The notes beneath the pieces are model-generated. The model saw only the letters and a program-made list of their open reading frames with translations, was not told the origin of the DNA and ran no database searches. From positions 3,743,080 through 3,807,079 of the forward strand of contig CM022668.1 of NCBI GenBank assembly GCA_012295275.1: DNA of 64,000 nucleotides, written 5' to 3'. Below, in pieces: positions 46,360 to 61,600 of the stretch. Origin of the DNA: Chrysomallon squamiferum (lineage: Eukaryota > Mollusca > Gastropoda > Neomphalida > Peltospiridae). A program made the position numbers and the translations under genes. Position 1 is the first letter of the stretch; every line of letters begins with the position of its first letter.

Positions 46360-49040
46360 CATACATACACACACACACACACACACACACGCATACATGG
46401 ACACACTCACAGATACATACACATGTACTCAGAGATGGAATTGCACGTACTCACATATGTAGACACTTTACATACACAGAAACACAGACACACACACACA
46501 TGCATATAGGCACATAATCACACACATGTACTCACTCACTCACATGCAAACTATATTCTCACAAGCACACATTCACATGCAAGCACATCACACAAAACAT
46601 ACTCAAATAAATATATATTTATACCGACAAACATACACACACAGACCACCAAAATTATATACCTTTACAAAACCTTGCACACGTGTGCACACACACACAC
46701 ACACTCACAACAAAAAAACACACACATTTTTATGTGAAATGTTATTTGTTGATTATGTCACACAGGCTACCATATTAAAACAATCAAAACAAACACATAA
46801 AGAAAAGTAATTTATATCAGTGTCAGAGAATATTTGTTCCCTCATTATGTGATTGTTTTCAGGTATAGTTCTGTATTCTGTTTGTGGTAAATACTGTGTC
46901 TACTAAAACTGACTAAACACCATGCAGTAGATATTCATAAAAACACATTTAAAATGTAGATTGGTAGAGAAATAATTGGGGGATATATTTTACTAATACC
47001 ACCTTGAAAAAAAGAGATATTCTTCTTTTTTTAATATGAAGGTGAAAATCCTTTTATCACTGATTATTCTTTTTATTATCAATAATTCTGTGTAGATTTC
47101 AAAGCATACCTGCAGTAATTTTGAATTTCTTTGAAATTTTGCTATTAATTTGACTCACCTGATACTTATGATAATTATCTTCAGTATCACTCTACCTGAA
47201 GTCTCAGATGGATGACAAAAAAGACCAAGTAATGAAGACAATAACCCAACCAAGTAAGAAACAGAAATCTATGCCAACATCACAGAAAGGGAAGAATCCT
47301 CAGCCTCATCTGAAAAGTCTGAGGACTCTCATGGAGGAAAAGAAGAGAATCCATGTCAACAGCACCAAAATGGATACAAATCTGCAAACTCCTTGGGCTT
47401 TTATGAATGAATGAAGAAAATGAACGTGCTAATCAGAGAAAGCTGTGTGAAGCACGTCTACGACAGGCACACTTTCTCACAGGTCAGCGGGCGTGTCCGT
47501 CACAGAACTTGGGCTTTTATCATGTTCGGCATGTTAAGAGTGTCTACTTCAGTACAGAGGGACATAATCTTTCACAACCAAAGTGCATACTCCACATAAA
47601 TGGGAATCACTTCAGTGTTGTCCTATCATTAAATTCATAGAGACTTAGAGGAAATCAGATTAAAGTAGATTAAGTTAGAAGGAAATGCTACGTGTATTGT
47701 ACAGTCAGCAGGTTAAGTTACCTGATAGTCATATTTCCACTGGGTGATGACAAAACATTTAAGTAAAGTGTTTATTTTGTGGAAATTGAAAGAAGGAAAG
47801 TAGCTTTAAATTGGGCAAATCTCATTGAAAACTTTCATTATGTCTTTTACCTTACAGCATCAAAAACCCAGATTTTCTGGGTAACTGTAAAGTTCTGGTA
47901 TGCTTTTTATGCAACCAGCAATCACTAAGCAAAAGTTTGTCTCTTAACTGTCACACACACACCCTGTATACATACATCTACTGAATACGCATTCTCGTCT
48001 ATTTATCATTTAACATTAGGAAAATCTGAAGTTTAGACTGGATAATCTGCTCTCGCACTTCTGCAGCTTTTAACTTTATTTTTCAAAGTTATATTTCTAG
48101 TTATCAAACAGGTGTGAAAATATTGAAGAAAATGAGTTTTAAAAAATGCATAATTATCCAAGTATGAAAATTCCACTTTAATTCCATAACTTAAGGCACT
48201 GGGAACCAATAGTTCCTCCATGCGTGTAGGGGAACAAATGTCCATGGATAGGAACAAATATTCTTTTACACCGACCATTAAAATATAAAACATTATATCC
48301 TGCACTGAGAGATTTTAAAACTTACTCAAATAAAAATAAATAAAAGACAAAAACACAAAGAAAACAAATCTTTTCAAAAAGGAACCTGAAATAATAATGT
48401 AATTAAGAACTAAGTAAGAATGTACTTAATTGATAAAAGGATCCTTGTTAGTAATTTTCTTTTAATATGTATTTTTGGAAAGGGGATCTTCTTGACAAAA
48501 ATTCAGTTAATTTGAAAACATTTAACAACAACTAACCTGTTCTCTGTCTGGTGTGTTGAAGGCTTTTGCCAGTTGAAGAACTCTGAAAGAAAACATAAAA
48601 TTATATTCTCTCACATCTCCTGTACATTTACCTTTGTCTCTGTATCTGTGTTGACAATATTTACTTTGATAATTGTTTCATAACTTTGATAACATTAATG
48701 TTAAACATGTACCACTGACTACAAATGAGCTATTTGTTATGCATACAACAGGTATAAAATTTGCTGTCTAACCTTCCTGAATTTCTGTTTGACTCTGAGT
48801 CATCTTTCTCTGCAGGAATGAACACGTGGCCAGAGCCAGTGGGTGTGACCGGTGGACTGACCACTGAGTCCATCTGGCTCCTACTGTCTGTCAACATTGT
48901 TTCTGACTCAGAGTCTTCTAGGATTCCACTGCTCCTTTTAAAAATAAATGAATAATATTACATGAATTAAATTAAACTAATTTAAAACAGACAAAAAATA
49001 AATAAATTAATTAATTAATTAAATTATATTAATTTAAAAC

Positions 49041-49083
<43 letters not shown>

Positions 49084-52000
49084 AATAAAAAAAGCTTTCA
49101 AAACCAAATAAAAGTGAACTACCAACACAGAAATAATTCAGTTAGTAAAGTATTATTGAGTTAGAAACATATTAGTGTATTTTTCAATCTTCATGCTAAC
49201 ATACTAATACAATTTACACTTTGATTTGTCATGAAACTCTTTATATTTCAACTCTGTATTGAAAGTGACTAACAAAGAACACACAGAAGAAACAGCAAGT
49301 TCAACAAAGACTCACTCCTCCGAATCTCTCCTCTGTACTGGACCAATATCACGTTCCAACTCTTCAGCACTTGACTCCTTTATCAGCACCCCCTCATCAC
49401 TGGTGGAGGACTGCATGTCCTCACCTTGCTTCAACCTCACCCTCTCCTCCTCATCCCTCCTCTGTTTCATTCTCAACATCTCACTGTACCTACAAAACAT
49501 TGTCCATTAACATTATTTTGATGCGAATGACATCTTGTTTTAAAATTCACGTAAAGTATAATTTTCTTGAACTATTTATATAAATATCTAATCAGTTTAG
49601 AATATTAAAAGTAATATATTAGTATTTTAGAAGCACTATGTCTATGATTGTAGATTCTCTTTTGTGTGTATACATGAGGAGAACCTACAATCATACTGCT
49701 TTAAGATACAAAATGATATACATATAGTGAAATGTGTCCGAACCTATTGATACTGGGGATTGTTTTGTTTTTGATTCAGTAAGAAATAGGAATGACTGAG
49801 GTCTGCCATCAGAATCTAAGAAAGACTTTGAGGAATGGAGTAATCTAAGGATTAGACCATTTTTATTTGTTACTGGATGACAGTCTCACTAGAAACATTT
49901 TTCACTGACTGTGAAAGTGAAAATACAATTACAGCTTATTTTAGCCCTATACTGGACAAAGTCTGTGTTAACGACTTACTTTCTCCTTGCCAGATGTCTG
50001 CGACACGCTGTCTGAACAACAACCACGCGAGACAGATACTGTCGATAGCGTCGACGTACAACCTGTCCACGATACCACTTCTGTACAGTGACAGCAGCAC
50101 TGTGACGTTCACGCAGTCGTGCCAGTTGTCGCTGAGCAAGATATCGTCTTGTGAATTTCTGAAAAAATTTATTTGAAATGTTTATATCTTATATAAAATG
50201 TCAACATAAACTTGTAACACAATACAAAGTATTTATAAAACATAATACTAAAAAAGTATTCAATAAAATACTAATATAAAGTTGCATTATAAAGTATTTA
50301 TAAAACATGATACTAAAAAGCTATACAATAAAATAGTAATATAAAGTTGTATTACAAAGTTTCACTACACAATTTTGAATCTCAAGGTATCACAATTTAA
50401 TATATGTGTCTTAACGGGAAACTTCAATACAAAATATCAACACCAAACAGTGTGAAAATAAAGCTGAGCTTTCTGCTCTCTAAAAGATATTGTAACTCAA
50501 AGACTTTTTACCTGTACTACAATTACAGCAGCTCTGAGCCGAAGGAAGTTTTGATGTTCAAGGATTGTTTTTGCCCAGCGCTGAATTTTGACAACTCTCT
50601 CCATGATGGCTCGGTGCAAGGCCTCGTCCAGTAGTATCTTCTCACTCTCTCGTAAAAACAGCTGACAAAACATCACATTCTCATTTAAAACATGAACCAA
50701 ATATCTTCTCACTCTCTCGTAAAAACAGCTGACAAAACATCACATTCTCATTTAAAACATGAACCAAATATCTTCTCACTCTCTCGTAAAAACAGCTGAC
50801 AAAACATCACATTCTCATTTAAAACATGAACCAAATATCTTCTCACTCTCTCGTAAAAACAGCTGACAAAACATCACATTCTCATTTAAAACATGAACCA
50901 AATATCTTCTCACTCTCTCATAAAAACAGCTGACAAAACATCACATTCTCATTTAAAACATGAACCAAATATCTTCTCACTCTCTCGTAAAAACAGCTGA
51001 CAAAACATCATTCACATTTAAAACATGAACCAAATATCTTCTCACTCTCGTAAAAACAGCTGACAAAACATCACATTCACATTTAAAACATGAACCAAAT
51101 ACCTTCTCACTTTCTCGTAAAAACAGCTGACAAAACATCACATTGTCATTTAAAACATGAACCAAATACCTTCTCACTCTCTCATAAAAACAGCTGACAA
51201 AACATCACATTCACATTTAAAACATGAACCAAATATCTTTCTCTCTCTCTCGTAAAAACAGCTGACAAAACATCACATTCACATTTAAAACATGAACCAA
51301 ATATCTTCTCTCTCGTAAAAACAGCTGACAAAACATCACATTCTCATTTAAAACATGAACCAAATATCTTCTCACTCTCTCGTAAAAACAGCTGACAAAA
51401 CATCACATTCTCATTTAAAACATGAACCAAATATCTTCTCACTCTCTCGTAAAAACAGCTGACAAAACATCATTCACATTTAAAACATGAACCAAATATC
51501 TTCTCTCTCTCTCGTAAAAACAGCTGACAAAACATCACATTCACATTTAAAACATGAACCAAATACCTTCTCACTTTCTAAAAAAAACAGCTGACAAAAC
51601 ATCACATTTTGTCATTTAAAACATGAACCAAAACCTTCTCACTCTCTATCATAAAACAGCTGATAAAAACATCACATTCACATTTAAAACATGAACCAAA
51701 TATCTTCTCACTCTCTTTATCTAAAACAGCTGCTGAAAAAACATCACATTCACATTTAAAAAACATAACCAAATATCTTCTCACATTTTAAAATAAATTT
51801 CTAAGATAACAAATTAAAAACAGCTGACAAAACATCACATTCTCATTTATTTGAACCAAATATCTTCTCACTCTCTCGTAAAAACAGCTGACAAAACATC
51901 ACATTCACATTTAAAACACGAACCAAATATCTTCTCACTCTCTCGTAAAAACAGCTGACAGAACATCACATTCTCACCAACCAAATGTCAAATTCAAAAT

Positions 52001-52586
52001 GAAGGTATATGTGTGTGTGTGTGTGTGTGTACAAACAGACAGGTCAACAATGAAATGATTTAATAAAGAGAAATACCTTTAATCCATCTATCCACTACAA
52101 ACAATATTAATAATCACTGAGATAAATATAAATTAAACAATTCTTATGTGTTCATAGTGGGAAAAAATAAAGAAAATGTTTGTGTTCAACTTGTTGAATG
52201 TTAATTATATAGAATTCAAAAATGTTTAAATCTTTATCTGAAACTTCACAGACAGTGCTGAGCAAATTAATTAAGGAGGAAATAAACATACAATGACAAT
52301 TTTTTTTAAAACTACACAAAACATTTTAAAATAAATTTTAAGATAACAAATTAAAAACAACTTTAACAAGAAATAAACACACCTTGTTGATGCCAATCTG
52401 ATAATTTTCTTGATTCATTGCCATTTTGTCGAGAAAAGATTTCACATCCTTTTTGGAACTGAGCAATCCTTTTGGCAGCAATATTTTATACAACTGAATA
52501 AACTCCTAAAACAAACCAGTACAGTTTATATCTGTCACTAATAATGCAATGTTCAATTGGTGTAGTCCAACAGTACTACTGCTACC

Positions 52587-52617
<31 letters not shown>

Positions 52618-55600
52618 CTTTAAATACTAAATACTATTATCTCACAAACTGTATTTTAGAAGCTTTGGATAAAATTATTTTTCAATAAAAGTATCTTCAA
52701 GTAAAAATCACAGCTTTATGTGTATGTTATTTCTTTAGGTCAATTTTTATTAATTTTATTAAGTTTATTTTATTTATTTATTTATTTATTTATTTATTTT
52801 GAAACAGAAGCTGAATACTGGAAGACTTTGATTCAGAAATGCTGCCTGTTTATAGACAAATTTATTCTTGTTTTTTAACATGTCTATTATAATGTGATTT
52901 TTTTTTTTTTTTTTTTTAAATATTATGTTTACATCTGTGTTTACCTCGAATGTTAGTCTGTAGTTGTAACCAGACTGTCTGATCTTCACCGTGGCCAGCA
53001 TCCCCGTGTACCTCAACTGTCGCAGAACAATTTCATCATCAAACACACAGGCAGCCTGAAACACAACACACAGAAGTTAAACAATTTCATCATCAAACAC
53101 ACGTGCAGCCTGAAACACAATACACAAAATTTAAACAATTTCATCATCAAACAAACACAAAGCTTGGAACACAATACACAAAATTTAAACAATTTCATCA
53201 TCAAACAAACACAAAGCCTGGAACACAACACACAAATTTAAACAATTTTCAAAGTTTGTTTCTGGGCATAAAAATTACTCTGTATATCCTTTATCTTTGG
53301 TTAATATAACAATTCAAATTTGGTATTTTGGTACTTATTATAACATTTATATATTTAAATAATAATAAGAACAACAACAACAAAACATTAACTATAAAAA
53401 TATTATTATTATTATTATTATTATTATTCTCCATCTTTATTAATTTTGTGCTCAATACTACAGGCTAAAAAAAAAGTTAAAAAAAATAATAATAAAATGA
53501 AATAATAATAAAATGAGTTTTGTGTTCTGTTTATCAACACTAAAGTTGATTTCTACTCTTGTTATCACACAGGACTGAGATGAGAGTTTTGTGTTCTGTT
53601 TATCATCACTAAAGTTGATTTCTACTCTTGTTATCACACAGGACTGAGATGAGTTTTTTGTGTTCTGTTTATCATCACTAAAGTTGATTTCTACTCTTGT
53701 TATCACACAGGACTGAGATGAGAGTTTTGTGTTCTGTTTATCATCACTAAAGTTGATTTCTACTCTTGTTATCACACAGGACTGAGATGAGAGTTTTGTG
53801 TTCTGTTTATCATCACTAAAGTTGATTTCTACTCTTGTTATCACACAGGACTGAGATGAGAGTTTTGTGTTCTGTTTATCATCACTAAAGTTGATTTCTA
53901 CTCTTGTTATCACACAGGACTGAGATGAGAGTTTTGTGTTCTGTTTATCATCACTAAAGTTGATTTCTATTCACTCTCTGTTATCACACAGGACTGAGAT
54001 GAGAGTTTTGTGTTCTGTTTATCATCACTAAAGTTGATTTCTACTCTGGTTATCACACAGGACTGAGATGAGAGTTTTGTGCTCACCTTATCAACATTTG
54101 ACTTGATGCAGCGGATGAAGAACGGGTTTGCTTGATTTAAAGCTGTCATCAGTCGAGACAAAGACCACTAAAACACAACAGTAAAATTTAAAATAAAAAC
54201 TCAATGAATTAAAACATTTAACATTATACTTGATCAAAATAACTTCAGATGTTTTTTTTAAAGTTTTTATTTATTACGCTGAAAACTACATCAAGCAAAA
54301 TGGTCCACTATGCCTGGGGCAACAACAACAAAAAATGTACTGTGGTTGCTAATGCACTAATGCAAGATAAAGATAGTTCAGTAAGTAGGTGTCACAGGGT
54401 AAAGTTATATTATCTCAAGGAGTGACTCAGAACACACTTATAAACATATATGATTTCAATCAATTCAGCTACAATTTCATTTCTATATTTTGTTTTACTT
54501 GTTGTATGAACAGATAAAACTGAAATTAGCTGCAGTTATTTCAAATTAAAACAGGCTGCTCTAAACAAAATGCAAAATAAATAGAAAATGAACTAAACAA
54601 GTAGTAAAGACATCATCTCACCTGGAACTGGGCACCAACACTCGGTGACTGCTTTTTAGATCCGTGACGACTTCCTCCGACATTGAGCATTGTTCTATGA
54701 GCAATTGCTTTTAATGTCTTGATATCCCTGAAACTCTGAGTGAAGATCAAAATAGTTCACAGTTATTTTATATACAACAGGTTACTTCATTCAAATCACT
54801 ATACAACTCTTTTGATACAACTGTTAAAACATAACTCTTTCAATTAGCACTACAATTCTAGTCACCACCTTGTTCCAAATACACAGTCATAATTATTAAA
54901 CTCACACTGACAGTAAGTCATACAAGAAAATAAATTAAAAGTCATTTAATTCTATTGGTCATATGATAATAAATGTTACAGTTATAAATTTCATATATTT
55001 ATTTCTATTTAAGTAAGCACATACCAGGGAAGGTCGAGGTCGTGGTTTGAAAGACTTGTTTTTTCTGAAACATCAAACATAAACATTTTATAACAACCAA
55101 AGCACATTAATATAAATATCTTTCTCTTTATTTAATTTTTACTTGTTAAATTTGATAAATAGGTAAGTTATTTAACTCAAATTATGAAAACAGTATTAAA
55201 CACATTTTTGTATCTTCAAGACATTCAAGTTTGCTAACTTTAATTAAATCACACACACACACACACAAAAAAAACCACAGTTACATCACAGACAAACAAA
55301 TTCATACAGTTACAAAAATATTATACACATACAGAGAGACATATCAAACATACAGGTGAATAGACATAAAAATGTATCCTTTTATTTTAAGACATATTCC
55401 ATTCTTATGTAAAGAACACATAAAAATACACAAAAACAAAAATCAGAAATACATTATCTCAGTTAAGCAAACAGTTAAAAAAGCTAGTAAACTAGTGACA
55501 ATATTAATTTTGAAATAAACAAAATAAAAAGAAAAAAAAAAAAAAAGAAAGAATAATTGTAACAATAACAACAACAACAACTGCTTGGTGACAACGCCAG

Positions 55601-55727
55601 CAATGCTGATGTGATAGGATGAAGCCATGTTATTATATGTACGCACACACACACACATTATTAATAACAACGATGGTTCATATTTTGGTGTTTTGAAACA
55701 AAATGCAAGCACACAGACACACACACC

Positions 55728-55791
<64 letters not shown>

Positions 55792-57616
55792 AACACAAAC
55801 ACATTATTAATAACAACGATGGTTCATATTTTGGTGTTTTGAAACAAAATGTGAGCACACACACACACACTGACACACACACACGCACGCACACATGTAC
55901 ATGCACACACAAACACGCACACACAAACACAAACACACATATATGGTTTTGCTACTGATTAAAAAAAAAGTAAAGTGGAAAAATTTAAATACTATAAAAG
56001 TTAAAAAGAATTGTTTTTCTTTGGTCTTTATAAAATGTTAGAAATTATTTTGAATTATTTTGTTTATTTCCAAGTTTAATTCTAGTTTATCATTATACAA
56101 GTATATGTATATATGTATGGTTTTTAACTACAGCAATTTATCATAAAGTAATTTCAAATTTAGACTATTTCTGGTTTATTTTAAACAATTTTATATTATT
56201 TCAGAGTTTTGGCTAGAACCAACTTAATGGACTTATTGTTAGACTAAGTATCTAGTTTTCATTTATATAGTATTTCACAGTTCAGACTATTTACATACTG
56301 TTTTTTGTTTTTTTACTTTATTCAGTTTTTGAGATTTCAAAAATAACTCAATTATCTGTTGATGTTTGTTTGGTGAAACAAAATTGTGAAACATACTTCA
56401 GAAGTTTTCTTGCTTTTCGGATCACTTTTGTATCAACTGCATTTAAGTATGACTCCAAAATATGTGTCTCCAATAACTCATGCTTGTTCATGTATGCATT
56501 CTCATCATCACTAACTGCAACAGCGAGGTCATCATTGCATGCAAACTGCTGACTGTCAAGCAGGGGAGACAATCTGTCTGGTCGGAGTGACAGGTCAGTG
56601 GAATGGACAGTGCTAAATGTAACACATCAACAACGTAAGTGCAAACAAACAAAATTAATAATGAAAGCATTTGAAACAAACATGCAACAACAATCGTATG
56701 TTAAACAACAACAAACAAAATAATAAAGGCAAAAAAAGCTAAGCTATTTGAGATTATTTTAAGATTTTTAGCATGTCTTTTTTTTACTTTTTTCAAAGTA
56801 CCGAAAATTAGGAAACTGGTTTTTTTTTATGTTTATTTTTTAAATCATATTAATATGTAATGTGTGTTTTGTGTTTATCTGGTGTTATTTTAAAAATTCC
56901 ACAGCCATAATTAGTTTTTCTGCTAGACAGCTGATGTCACTGATTAAAGTTTCCTTTTTATCTGACAGACACAGAACTGTGTGGATCTGGAAACAGTAAA
57001 AACAATGAATTTCTTATAAATTCTTTTAGAAAATATATAAATAAATTTATATTAAGTTTTATGGTAAATATTTCTTTTTCTTTTATTTATTTCTTTATTC
57101 ATTATTATTATTATTATTATTATTATTGTTTTTTGTTTATTGTTTTTTTTTAAATCAAAACTTTTAGGAACCAAATTACAGAATATCTGTATATCAGTAT
57201 GTAGCTTCCACATGCAGGCAAAACAGTGCAGTTTTGTAAGAGCATATTAAAAAAAAAAAAAATTATGTACTTTTACATTAGTTTGAAAGTTGTTTAGTTA
57301 TTAATTTGAAATTCCATGCTCATGTGTCATTAGTGGGTCTATTAATTAGTTTAAATGTGGGCAGCAAACACCACATTTAACTTACTGAATCTTACGAAGA
57401 ATTTTCATGGTATGAGCAACATGGTAAAATCTTCAATATAAACAAACAAAACATTAATTCTAAATCTATTTCACAGATTAAGATAAAGAATATCCATTAA
57501 CTCCAATACTAATCTTAATCCCATCTTACAGATGTAAGAGATATGTTGTATTAATCTGAAAACAATTTTTATAAAGCTCTGTGTAAAAGCTGAAGATTCT
57601 TAAAAATGTATTTATT

Positions 57617-57661
<45 letters not shown>

Positions 57662-58563
57662 TATGTAAAGAAACAAAAATACAAATTTAATTAAAAAGTA
57701 GCTTTAACTAAAATAAAACAAAAAAGTTAAAAAAGCATAGAAAAAAGTTAAAAACAAATAAATTAAATCTTATGTTTGCAAATCTTTATAATTTTAAAAA
57801 CATATTTTTCAAGTTGAGTGCTCTCTGACAGTTGTCAACAAACTATAATATCTTGTTTTTAAGAAAGACTGAACTGTTTGTGTAGTACATAAACTATGAA
57901 ACTACTCATGCCTGTTTGCTTATATGACTCTTAGTTTTGTATCTGTGTGTTTGAAAAGAAAGACTGTGACAGTAATATCTATTCATGCAAGAAGTAAGAA
58001 CTACTAAACAAGGCTGACTTGTGTGTCAGTCTGCAGCAGTAGAAATAATGAAACTTAAATAAATTAAAAATAACAAGAACTTAATGGAGTGATAACAGAG
58101 AGGAACATCTATGAAGCAGACAGAGGATTCAGTCAAACATGAGTTGTGTTACAGAGCATCACCACCCAAGCATTGTAATTAATCAGTTGAAAAATAAAAC
58201 AAAGTCAGGACTTAAATAAATAGTCAGACATTAACTTTTGTTATTTTTTGAGCATCACAGAATTCCTGTGTGTGTAATCATTTAAAATAATTTTGTCAAT
58301 TAATTCCCAGAGACAAGTGAAAGAGAGAAGTATGTAAACTGGAGAAGAAGAGACATTACATGTGATCATACTTTACAGATGTTCCTGAAGAGCTCAGAAA
58401 TAACACAATGCACAATAACTACTTTATAAATCAACCGATAATTCCTTGTTTATTTTTCTGTTTATTGTACATTTAATCTGAACAGTATTAAATTATTGCT
58501 ATCAAATTATAAAATACAAAAACTCTTGTTTTTACTTCAGTTTTTATAATAATAATAATAATC

Positions 58564-58609
<46 letters not shown>

Positions 58610-61600
58610 CAATAAACATCATATGATGATGATGATGATGATGATTATGATAATGATGATGATGATGATAATGATAATGATAATACCTGAGCAGGTTGTC
58701 AGTGTAAACAACATCTTGTAACTGGGAATCTGAAAGTCGTTTCAGGTGAGCAGGTTTGTTCTCAGAACCTACATACAGAAAGACAGAAGTAAGTTTCCAT
58801 GACAACAACATGTCTGGCAAAACTATTAATTGAATAGAATTCTTATATTTAAATTTTAAAATAATGCAATGAAATTTAGTAATGATAATAGCCATGGATA
58901 AATGAATTCAAATGAAGAGAGTTCTCTTCTGTGTTAATAAATGTATTTTAAAATGTTTGTGTATGTATGGGTGTTATGTTTCTGGATGGGGTTAGGTCTG
59001 CTGTCTATAATTATTTTTTAATTACATCTGCAAAGCTTCATGTTTTACCTCCATGTTTTCTGTAATTTTTACCAGCACCAATGAAAGCAAAGAAACACCG
59101 GAAAAATGCTCTAACAACAGACCAGCGTAGAACTGCCACGGGATCAATTCCTGAAAGAGAAAACTTTTAACATCAACAGTCACATTACTAGTCAATCATC
59201 AAACAATATATACAAGAGAAAAATTCACTTAAGAAACATTAATTTTCCATATATTACATTTTCCATTAGAGGGATTGTTTACACAGATCTTCTCTTAGAA
59301 AGGAAAGAAAACAGATTTTCATAAACAGTCAAATTTGGTATAAAGGTAAACAATTCTTGAACAGGGGGACTAATACTGTCTGTTCAGTTTTGTTTTGGAC
59401 AATCACGCACTAAATGTACACTGAATGAGAGAAAAATGTGTGACATTATTATAGATAAATAATATAAAACACTGAAGTCTCACCTACAAGTTCTCTGACA
59501 AAAGAAAAATTACTTTTCTTCAAAACACCAACAATGTCAGATCTGATCAGGTCAGAATTCTTCTCTCGGAAATCCTTATATTAAACAAAAGTATTTATAC
59601 ATTTAATGCTAAATTATGTAAATCAAATTTCAGTTCCATATGTCCTCTAGAGTTAATATTGTCTACAGTGTTCAAAAATTTTAGTGTTATGTATGTATGT
59701 ATGTATGTATGTATGTATGTATGTATGTACGTACATATGTATGTAATGTAATGTATGTATGTAATGTATGTAATGTATGTATGCATGTATGCATGTCATG
59801 TTCTCTATATGTATATATAAAAATGGTTGTGCATGTCTGTCTGTAGCTATACACAGACAGACTCCAAACACCTCTGTTTATTGTAATATTTGGAATCTGT
59901 GTCCACTGGTGTTATTTAACAACTACATCTAAAAGTAGGTGATTTTTAATGCACTATGTGTAATTTTTATAATGTGACCATCTACATGCGTAATATGCAA
60001 CAATTTTTGTTGTTATCTCTGTGATATTTGACTGAAGTTACTTTGATGTGATGTTTGACTGTATTTGGCACCTGTATTTACTTTGATGTGATATTTGACT
60101 ATATTTACCTTGATGTCATATTCGACTGTATTTAACTCCTACATTTACCTGATGTGATATTTGACTGTATTTACCTTGATGTGTTGTTTGACTGTATTTA
60201 ACACCTGTATTTACCTTTTGATGTGATATTTGTATTTACTGTGTATGTGATATTTGACTGTATTATCACCTGTATTTACCGTGATGAATATATTTGTGAT
60301 GAATATATTTACCGTGATGTGATATTTGACTGTATTTACCTTGATGTGATATTTAACTGTATTTACCTTGATGTGATATTTGACTGTATTTACCCTGATG
60401 TGACATTTGACTGTATTTACCTTGATGTGACATTTGACTGCATTTACCTTGATGTGATATTTGACTGTATTTACCTTGATGTGACATTTGACTGTATTTA
60501 CTGTGATGTGACATTTGACTGTATTTACTGTGATGTGATATTTGACTGTATTTACCTTGATGTGATATTTGACTGGACCAGCATAGTGCAGGATTACGAA
60601 GGACTCTTCTTTTCGTTGTGGTACTTCATAATATGGATTACTTTTGTGATGCTGAGTGAACTTCGTCAGCATCGTCTCATTAGTTGCTCCAGGAAAACTG
60701 ATCAGTGAAAACAACAGCATTAGTTAAAGAACAAAAAATCTTAAAGCCTTAACTTTTTGTTTAATGAGAGGACTGTTATTTTCTGTTATATATTTTTAAA
60801 TTTAAATAAAAGTATGGAAGACTGAACATTTTTATTTTTTATTGTTATCATAAGGATAACAATGATGATGATGATGATGATGATTATTTGACAAACTATA
60901 GTAAATGTTTATGAGACCAAAAAGAAATCATATGAAGAAATACAGACATCAAATAAAAATATTTTTTTATGTTTTTGCTATTATGGTCAAGTAACTATGT
61001 CAAACCAACAAACAAGGACATACTGAAAACAAAACACAAAGTTTATAACATGATGACAAAAAAAGAAATGTATATTATTTATAAACATTTACTTACTTGC
61101 ATTCCTCATCCAGCAGAGCAAACAAACCATTTGCTCTTTTAGAAAACAATTCCAGGCAGCCTGTGTTATCTATAAACTCAATATTTTTCCACTGTATACC
61201 TTCTCTTTGATATTCTTCCTACACAGAGACAAATAGTTTTATATACAAATTTAATATTTTTCCATTGTATACATTCTTTATATTAAATAAATAAATAAAT
61301 AATAATGATGATGATGATGATGATAGTGACAATAACAATAACAAAACATAAATAAATAAACACAACTGTTAAGCTTTATGCCTGGATTTATAAGTAATTA
61401 GAAGAAAGGAATCAGTAGTAGTTTTAAATGGTAGACAACTCTTAGCTATTTCTTTGTAGAGGTAAAAGTAATCAGAAAGATTTCTACCAGCTACTTACAC
61501 TAATCTTATTCATTCCCTAATTTCACTGACATATTTAGAGTGTGGCAGATAAGTTTGTAATCACATTCATAAATTGTTTATGCCAATTTGGTTGACATGT

